The translations under genes and the position numbers were made by a program. 38,640 nt of DNA from Bacillota bacterium. GTDB taxonomy: Bacteria > Bacillota > Clostridia > Acetivibrionales > JANLFN01. This document shows, in pieces, positions 33,825-38,640 of this stretch. The stretch spans positions 1 through 38,640 of the forward strand of contig JAUZPR010000015.1 of NCBI GenBank assembly GCA_030705825.1, in the 5' to 3' direction. The first letter of the stretch is position 1. Each line of letters begins with the position of its first letter. The notes under the pieces are model-generated. The model saw nothing but the letters and a program-made list of their open reading frames with translations. It was not told where the DNA came from and did not search any database.

Positions 33825-36179
33825 CTAGAGGTAAATATCGGAAAATTCAATAGTTGAAAGCCGAACCAGCCGGTTATCGGTAATTTCTTCTTTTTTACTC
33901 CCGGTACCACAAACCTTTGCTGCAGGAAGAAGAATTGTAAAGTTACTGCCCAAACCTACTTTACTCTCCAGTATTATTTCCCCATTCATAACTTCAACCA
34001 ACACCTTTGTAAGGTATAACCCTATACCTGTACCTTCAGCCTGCCGGGAGAGGGAATTGTCCACCTGCCCGAACTTTTCGAAAATCAACTTCTGTTTATC
34101 CTGCGGTATGCCCGGTCCTTCGTCAATGACCTCAATACAAATCATCCGTTTATGCCTGATTGTTTTTTGGGAGACCATAACCCTGATCGATTTACCCCTA
34201 GGTGTATATTTAACTGCATTTGAAAGCAGATTCAAAAGGATTCTTTCATATTTTTCCTTATCAATACCTAATACTTTCTTTTCAAAGGTTGTTGAGAACA
34301 ATAAATTGATTCCTTTTTGTTCTGCGTAGAATTTAATTGATTCAATTATGGACCTGGTTAAGATAATTATGTCTGTATTGTCAATTTCGTTTTTAAAATG
34401 ACCCGAATGTATACGTGTAATATCCAAAAGATTATTTACAAGCTTCAATTGTCTATTGGAGTTTTGAAGAATAGTATTAAGAAAGCTTTTCATTTTTTCC
34501 GACAACTCGTTTCTGCACAGAACCTCTATTGCCTGTATAGCAGTATTGATAACGGTTATAGGTGTCTTGAATTCATGAGATATCAGACATAGGAATTCAT
34601 CCTTCATCTCAACTGCTTTTTTCAGAGCTTCGCTTTTTTCAATTTCCTTTTGCAGCATTTGTTCCCTTTGTTCCTTTATTAGCCTTTGATTGTTGTGCTT
34701 ATCGGTAATGTCACGATGGAATACCGCAATTGATACTAAATTATTATCCTTGTCAAAGATTGGTGTTGCAGTAACCTCAATAGTTTGCTGCTTACATGTT
34801 CCTTTTACGACAATTACAGTATTCACTACTGTCTCTCCTCTTAAGGCTCGTCTGGAAGGTAAATCATTTATATCTATCCTGCTGCCGTCCAGACTAAAAT
34901 ATTCAAAGACAGTATCTGGATTAGATAAATTTGAAAGGTTTTGGTTTATGGAACAGATATTCCGTCCTGCCGCATTAATTTTAACCAAACTGCCGTCTTT
35001 GTTATAAATGGCAAATGCATCAGTTATATTTTCAATAACAGTCTCCAGCAGTCCCCTCTGGGATTCCATATCTGCCTTGGCTTTTTCGTGCTCTGTTAAA
35101 TCGCGGCAACACAATATTCCGGCAATGAGTTCACCTTCCTCATCATAAACGGGAGTACCATTTATTTCGGCATAAATTATTGCATCACCTTTCTTTATTT
35201 TAACCTCATAGCCTGTTAATTTTTCTCCTTTTACAACCCTGTAAGCGGGATATTCGGTATTATTGATAATTCGTCGGTCACATTGGTTAAATTCGGCATT
35301 TTTGCAGCCGCATCTCAAGTATTCCATGTCAGGGAACAGGCTATTCATTTTTTCACCTGCCAACCTGTTATATGCAATAAGCTTGCATTGCTTGTCAAAG
35401 ATCAATAACCCGTCAAACATATTTTCGATAATTGCTTTAAATTTAAATTCTTCTTGGCTTAATAATTTCGACTGGGTTGCAAAATCTCCTTTTAAAACAA
35501 CTCTTTCTGTCACATCCTCAAGAACTGAAACAATGAATTTTACCTGATTATTATATACAATTGGTATTAGTGTGCTATCCCAATAGTGGTTACCGCTTCC
35601 CATAATGCCTTTACTTTCTTTTACGTGGCGGGACTTTCCGTTTAGGGCTATGTCATTAAAGACTGTTTCAACAGGACTGACGTTAAATTCCGGTATAATT
35701 TCACTTACTCCCTTTCCGTAGGCAATATCCATTACGTTGTAGGGCTCCGGCAGGTAATTAAGGTACATTTGATTTGCTTTTATAAGAATATAGTCAGGAA
35801 CTGAATAAACTGCCATTGCAGTAATATTTTCATGGATTTGACTCACCAGAAATTGATTGTTAAATTCCAATCTGGAATCAGGTATTTCGTTAATAATATA
35901 TCTAGTCAGGTTATTTTCTTGTGAAACATATTGTTCAAGGGATACATACCTTGCATCAAGGAATTTGGTAAACAAAAAGGCTTCCGCTTTTCCGTTAATA
36001 TAGTTTATTTTTGTTTTTATTCGAAGCAAGTCCCGGAAAACAGTTTTCGAGGTTTTTCCGATTAATTCATCAGGTCTAAAGGATACGAGGCTGCAAAAGG
36101 AAGGGCTTACATTTACGACTGCGCCTCTTCGCTCAGTAATGCATGGAATGTTTGTATCCTGATCGGCATATTCCAACAT
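33825..36179 (-). CDS. Cytoplasmic multi-PAS sensor histidine kinase
   Basis: 784 residues, no membrane segment. Order: four PAS-like regions (about 1-95, 110-230, 245-365, 375-495), a coiled linker, HisKA with phospho-acceptor His535 (SHEFKTP), and HATPase with N box Asn654 (LLSNAVKYTP), G1 DEGPGIP (686-692) and G2 GTGIGLY (716-722). The third PAS contains a Cys cluster (Cys290, Cys292, Cys300) that could bind metal or haem or sense redox; this is inference. No response regulator gene lies nearby, so it is an orphan in this window. Starts at the ATG after AGAGGTAATT. Confidence 0.92.
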   Translation of the reverse strand: MLEYADQDTNIPCITERRGAVVNVSPSFCSLVSFRPDELIGKTSKTVFRDLLRIKTKINYINGKAEAFLFTKFLDARYVSLEQYVSQENNLTRYIINEIPDSRLEFNNQFLVSQIHENITAMAVYSVPDYILIKANQMYLNYLPEPYNVMDIAYGKGVSEIIPEFNVSPVETVFNDIALNGKSRHVKESKGIMGSGNHYWDSTLIPIVYNNQVKFIVSVLEDVTERVVLKGDFATQSKLLSQEEFKFKAIIENMFDGLLIFDKQCKLIAYNRLAGEKMNSLFPDMEYLRCGCKNAEFNQCDRRIINNTEYPAYRVVKGEKLTGYEVKIKKGDAIIYAEINGTPVYDEEGELIAGILCCRDLTEHEKAKADMESQRGLLETVIENITDAFAIYNKDGSLVKINAAGRNICSINQNLSNLSNPDTVFEYFSLDGSRIDINDLPSRRALRGETVVNTVIVVKGTCKQQTIEVTATPIFDKDNNLVSIAVFHRDITDKHNNQRLIKEQREQMLQKEIEKSEALKKAVEMKDEFLCLISHEFKTPITVINTAIQAIEVLCRNELSEKMKSFLNTILQNSNRQLKLVNNLLDITRIHSGHFKNEIDNTDIIILTRSIIESIKFYAEQKGINLLFSTTFEKKVLGIDKEKYERILLNLLSNAVKYTPRGKSIRVMVSQKTIRHKRMICIEVIDEGPGIPQDKQKLIFEKFGQVDNSLSRQAEGTGIGLYLTKVLVEVMNGEIILESKVGLGSNFTILLPAAKVCGTGSKKEEITDNRLVRLSTIEFSDIYL

Positions 36180-36421
36180 AATAATTACCTCTGGTAAACA
36201 TAAACTAAGGCAATAAATATACTTATTATAATAATACCAATTAGGCTTGCAATCAAGAAAATAATTACATTTTATAAGACTATCTGTTTATTTTTGAAGA
36301 ATATTGTCAGGTTTACCATATTATTTATGAATACTGAAGCTCGCGAATATAGGGAACTTTAACTTAAACTCCAACTCTAACTCCAAATTATAATTATGTA
36401 ATTCTAGATTCTGTTGGACTG

Positions 36422-36766
36422 TTACCCTTCAAAACTTATCTTATCTCCTTTATTAGTTCCGGTTATGACAATTGTACCTTCGGGTAGCTCCAGAACCGAT
36501 TTTGATCCCTTTATGAACGGTGATACATGCCATGGCTTTATTCCTGACATTGTATGAATGATTACATTGTCCCTATCAATAAAAATCACATCGATGGAAA
36601 ACCTCATAAAGAACATGTGAATTGAGCTGCAGGGCTTAATCAGCAAACCGCTGCCGGGAGATATGTTTTTCTTCAGCATCAGTCCCTTGAACCTGCTTAA
36701 AAAACTATCTGCATGAATGCAATTGTCAGCAAGGGATTTGTTTCTAGTTAAATTAACTATTTTCAT
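36422..36766 (-). CDS. DUF192 family protein
   Basis: 114 residues. Family core: RFKGLMLKKN, then SSIHMFFMRFSIDVIFID and a C-terminal VLELPEG. Some relatives are exported, but this one has no signal peptide. Function unknown. The frame is open 13 codons further, but the ATG at 36766 has AAGGCGG five bases upstream and gives the family N-terminus (MKIVNLTRNK). Divergent from the sigma-factor gene; the gap of ~218 bases between them holds both promoters. Confidence 0.85.
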   Translation of the reverse strand: MKIVNLTRNKSLADNCIHADSFLSRFKGLMLKKNISPGSGLLIKPCSSIHMFFMRFSIDVIFIDRDNVIIHTMSGIKPWHVSPFIKGSKSVLELPEGTIVITGTNKGDKISFEG

Positions 36767-36885
36767 ATAATCCGCCTTAACATAAATTTGAGGCAATATT
36801 TCCACTTAATATATCGGCAAATTTAATTGTAACTTATATTTTTAAAATAATTTATAAACCTTGGTGTTGTTATTCAGACATATAA

Positions 36886-36914
36886 TAGATATATGCGTAT
36901 AAACGTAATATAAT
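36886..36914 (+). promoter_or_regulatory. Possible promoter of the ECF sigma gene
   Basis: TAGATA (36886-36891), 17-base spacer, perfect TATAAT (36909-36914), about 70 bases upstream of the start codon. The region is very AT-rich, so chance matches are likely. No ECF-type (AAC/CGTC) autoregulatory promoter was found. Confidence 0.4.
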
Positions 36915-36984
36915 ATATTTGTAAAACACCGTAATTAATTTGTTATTATAAACGTTGCTGTAACAGATAGAAGGTGAAACTTTT

Positions 36985-37539
36985 TTGGAATTATCGGATT
37001 ATGAACTTATACAAAAAATACTTGAAGGTGATGCTGATCTTTTTTCTGAACTTGTTACAAGATACAAGAAGCTTATTTACAGCATAGTTTATAATATGAT
37101 AAAAGACAGGGAAGAAGTAAACGACATATCACAGGATGTATTTATTAGAATATACCAGGCTTTGAACAGATATAACCCTGAATATAAATTCTCGACTTGG
37201 TCGGTAAAAATAGCTACAAATTATTGCCTTGATATATTAAGAAAGAAAAAGATAGATTCCGTTCCAATAGATGAAATCTCTCACGTTCCGAACAGCAAGG
37301 ATACACCTGAGAGCAGATATATAAAAAAAGAACAAAGCAGGATGATTCGCGAAGCAATAGAGGAATTGCCTGAAAAATATAGAATACCGATAATACTGTT
37401 TCATCAGAATGGTTTATCCTACGAAGAAATTACCAAAATACTTAATGAGCCGATGACAATAGTAAAGAACAGGCTTTACAGGGCAAGATTGATACTAAAG
37501 GATAAGCTGTCAGGCTGTAGAAAGGAGGAGATTTTATGA
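36985..37539 (+). CDS. ECF-type RNA polymerase sigma factor
   Basis: 184 residues with sigma region 2 (LVTRYKKLIYSIVYNMIKDR, then DISQDVFIRIYQALNRYNP and the -10 recognition FSTWSVKIATNYCLDILRKK) and region 4 (IEELPEKYRIPIILFHQNGL, SYEEITKIL). No regions 1.1 or 3, so it is an extracytoplasmic-function sigma factor (SigW-like size). TTG start after GAAGGTGA. Stop overlaps the following anti-sigma gene by four bases (ATGA), the usual arrangement. Confidence 0.94.
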   Translation: MELSDYELIQKILEGDADLFSELVTRYKKLIYSIVYNMIKDREEVNDISQDVFIRIYQALNRYNPEYKFSTWSVKIATNYCLDILRKKKIDSVPIDEISHVPNSKDTPESRYIKKEQSRMIREAIEELPEKYRIPIILFHQNGLSYEEITKILNEPMTIVKNRLYRARLILKDKLSGCRKEEIL

Positions 37540-38111
37540 ATTGTATAATGTCTGAAGAATATATTATGAAGTATTTTGACGGAAATATAAACGATATTGA
37601 ACAGGCTCAATTAAAACAGCATATAAAGACATGTAAAAGCTGCCATGAAAGCTTTAACAGCATGTCCGAAATATTTGGGCTCATACGGGAAGAAGCAGAC
37701 ATAGAACCGCCTGTCAATTTCGAAGCGAGTGTAATGCAAAAGCTAAGGACATTTGAAGAAAACAGGAAAATCCGCAGGGAAAGAATTTTATTCGCAATAT
37801 ATGCACTGGTTACAGTTGCATTAGGTATACTGACATTTGTTTTCATACTTGGTGAAAGACAGGCAATTCTGAAAGCTCTTTCAACTGCGGGTGCTAATCC
37901 GGGGGTAATGAGAGTAATCTATTATATAGTTGATAAATTTTACGCTGCTATTGATCTTGTTAAAGGCTTCTTTGTGGAGTTAAGCATGATTGTTTCAAAT
38001 ATCTACTATTATTTGATAGCCGCATTTACACTGGCTTATATCATAACCAGACCGAATCTTTTCAGTAAACGCCAAAATAGAGGCGAGGAACATGCAGAGA
38101 ATAACAGATAA
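37536..38111 (+). CDS. Membrane anti-sigma factor with zinc (ZAS) domain
   Basis: 191 residues. The N-terminal zinc anti-sigma motif is His29-x3-Cys33-x2-Cys36 (HIKTCKSC). Membrane segments lie near residues 84-105 (IYALVTVALGILTFVFIL) and 150-172. It should hold the ECF sigma factor upstream inactive until an envelope signal releases it. AAGGAGGAG is within the end of the sigma gene, so translation is coupled. Confidence 0.92.
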   Translation: MNCIMSEEYIMKYFDGNINDIEQAQLKQHIKTCKSCHESFNSMSEIFGLIREEADIEPPVNFEASVMQKLRTFEENRKIRRERILFAIYALVTVALGILTFVFILGERQAILKALSTAGANPGVMRVIYYIVDKFYAAIDLVKGFFVELSMIVSNIYYYLIAAFTLAYIITRPNLFSKRQNRGEEHAENNR

Positions 38112-38163
38112 TCCTAGAATAAAGACAAAAATACTATAGTCTTAAAGAGTTTTATAAAATGTA

Positions 38164-38196
38164 GGGAACGGTGTCATCACCGTTCCTTTATTTTTC
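38164..38196 (+). terminator. Intrinsic terminator of the sigma/anti-sigma operon
   Basis: GGAACGGTG (38165-38173) and CACCGTTCC (38178-38186), loop TCAT, then TTTATTTTTC. The stem closely resembles the one at 22196. Confidence 0.88.
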
Positions 38197-38285
38197 TATA
38201 GAAATTTACATAACAATTTTAGAAAAAATAAGAACGAATTATTAGTTTTTTTTGAACAATAATAATTCTACGGAGGTGGTTTTTT

Positions 38286-38640
38286 ATGGATGAAAATTTT
38301 GACAGAAATCCGGAAAATGATCATTTCAATGATAATAGAAATGATCCCTTGGATGACACAGACACTCCGCATCACCATACAGATATAAATAATTTTTCAA
38401 TGGACAACAGGGGCGATATCCGTACTGACAGACATGGCGCAGCTGTAGCAGGCAGAAGCTCTGCAACATTCCTGGTACTTGGATGGATAAGTGCAGCTCT
38501 GGCTTTTGTAATTTCTGCATATTTCGCCATACCTGGTATAGTATTTGGTGTTCTTGCAAACAGACAGGCGCGAGGAAGCGGTACTGCCGTTATAGTAACT
38601 AATGTGGTACTTGCGGCAATAAGTGTTATTTTTGGAATGA
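38286..38640 (+). CDS. DUF4190-like small membrane protein, 3' end outside window
   Basis: 118 residues visible. The first ~55 are hydrophilic and Asp/Asn/His rich (MDENFDRNPENDHFNDNRND); after RSSATFLVLGW come two hydrophobic segments separated by a short NRQARGSG turn, as in DUF4190-type proteins (GIVFGVLANRQARGSGTA). No signal peptide. CGGAGGTGG is eight bases before the ATG. It follows the sigma/anti-sigma operon but has a terminator between, so it need not be part of it. Function unknown. Confidence 0.75.
   Translation, partial: MDENFDRNPENDHFNDNRNDPLDDTDTPHHHTDINNFSMDNRGDIRTDRHGAAVAGRSSATFLVLGWISAALAFVISAYFAIPGIVFGVLANRQARGSGTAVIVTNVVLAAISVIFGM

Noticed and set aside
36180-36421. 242-base gap between the histidine kinase and the DUF192 gene
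   Set aside because: Searched for small genes, RNA structure and repeats; only AT-rich sequence with a short ACTCCAACTCTAACTCC tract was seen.

Overview
The window is chromosomal DNA of a low-GC, Gram-positive anaerobe of the class Clostridia. The evidence is the clostridial order of the ribosomal superoperon, strong AAGGAGG-type ribosome binding sites, frequent TTG and GTG starts, zinc-binding forms of S14, S4, L36 and adenylate kinase, a KOW-domain gene between map and infA, and an ECF vitamin transporter next to the alpha operon. The gene set resembles clostridial cluster III (Ruminiclostridium/Acetivibrio relatives), but the species cannot be fixed by eye.

Layout. Positions 1-140 hold the 3' end of a 5S rRNA and its terminator, so an rrn operon lies to the left. 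Positions 247-2687 (minus strand) carry a three-gene membrane/zinc operon: a zf-TFIIB-like protein, LemA, and an M48 (HtpX-like) protease with two C-terminal zinc ribbons. A tiny 46-codon gene with its own promoter and terminator follows (2987-3127), then an MFS transporter (3315-4505). A consensus-like promoter at 4641-4669 and a ~300-nt structured leader containing an internal intrinsic terminator precede the S10-spc-alpha superoperon (4984-22165): rpsJ, rplC, rplD, rplW, rplB, rpsS, rplV, rpsC, rplP, rpmC, rpsQ, rplN, rplX, rplE, rpsZ, rpsH, rplF, rplR, rpsE, rpmD, rplO, secY, adk, map, a KOW gene, infA, rpmJ, rpsM, rpsK, rpsD, rpoA, rplQ. Next come ecfA1-ecfA2-ecfT, a ROK glucokinase, truA, and rplM-rpsI with its own promoter and leader. 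Positions 28038-31151 carry an amidohydrolase followed by tsaE-tsaB-rimI. A Lon-like ATP-dependent protease (31292-33739) converges on an orphan multi-PAS histidine kinase (33825-36179, minus). A DUF192 gene, an ECF sigma factor with its zinc anti-sigma factor, and a truncated membrane protein gene finish the window.

How the genes work together. The core is the translation, secretion and transcription apparatus: about 27 ribosomal proteins, IF-1, SecY, RNA polymerase alpha, methionine aminopeptidase for nascent chains, adenylate kinase, TruA, and parts of the t6A tRNA-modification pathway. The flanks are envelope-stress or housekeeping genes.

The main non-routine observations are: (1) the superoperon is interrupted by several unrelated palindromic intergenic elements (7003-7095, 7974-8090, 12513-12650, 18476-18850, 19678-19802), apparently without breaking gene order; (2) a candidate transcription-attenuation leader before rpsJ; (3) L22 and L17 proteins enlarged by about 50 residues each; (4) the small stand-alone gene at 2987; and (5) a leftward protease/LemA/zinc-finger operon with duplicated zinc ribbons. 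No CRISPR array, transposase gene, tRNA or phage gene was seen.
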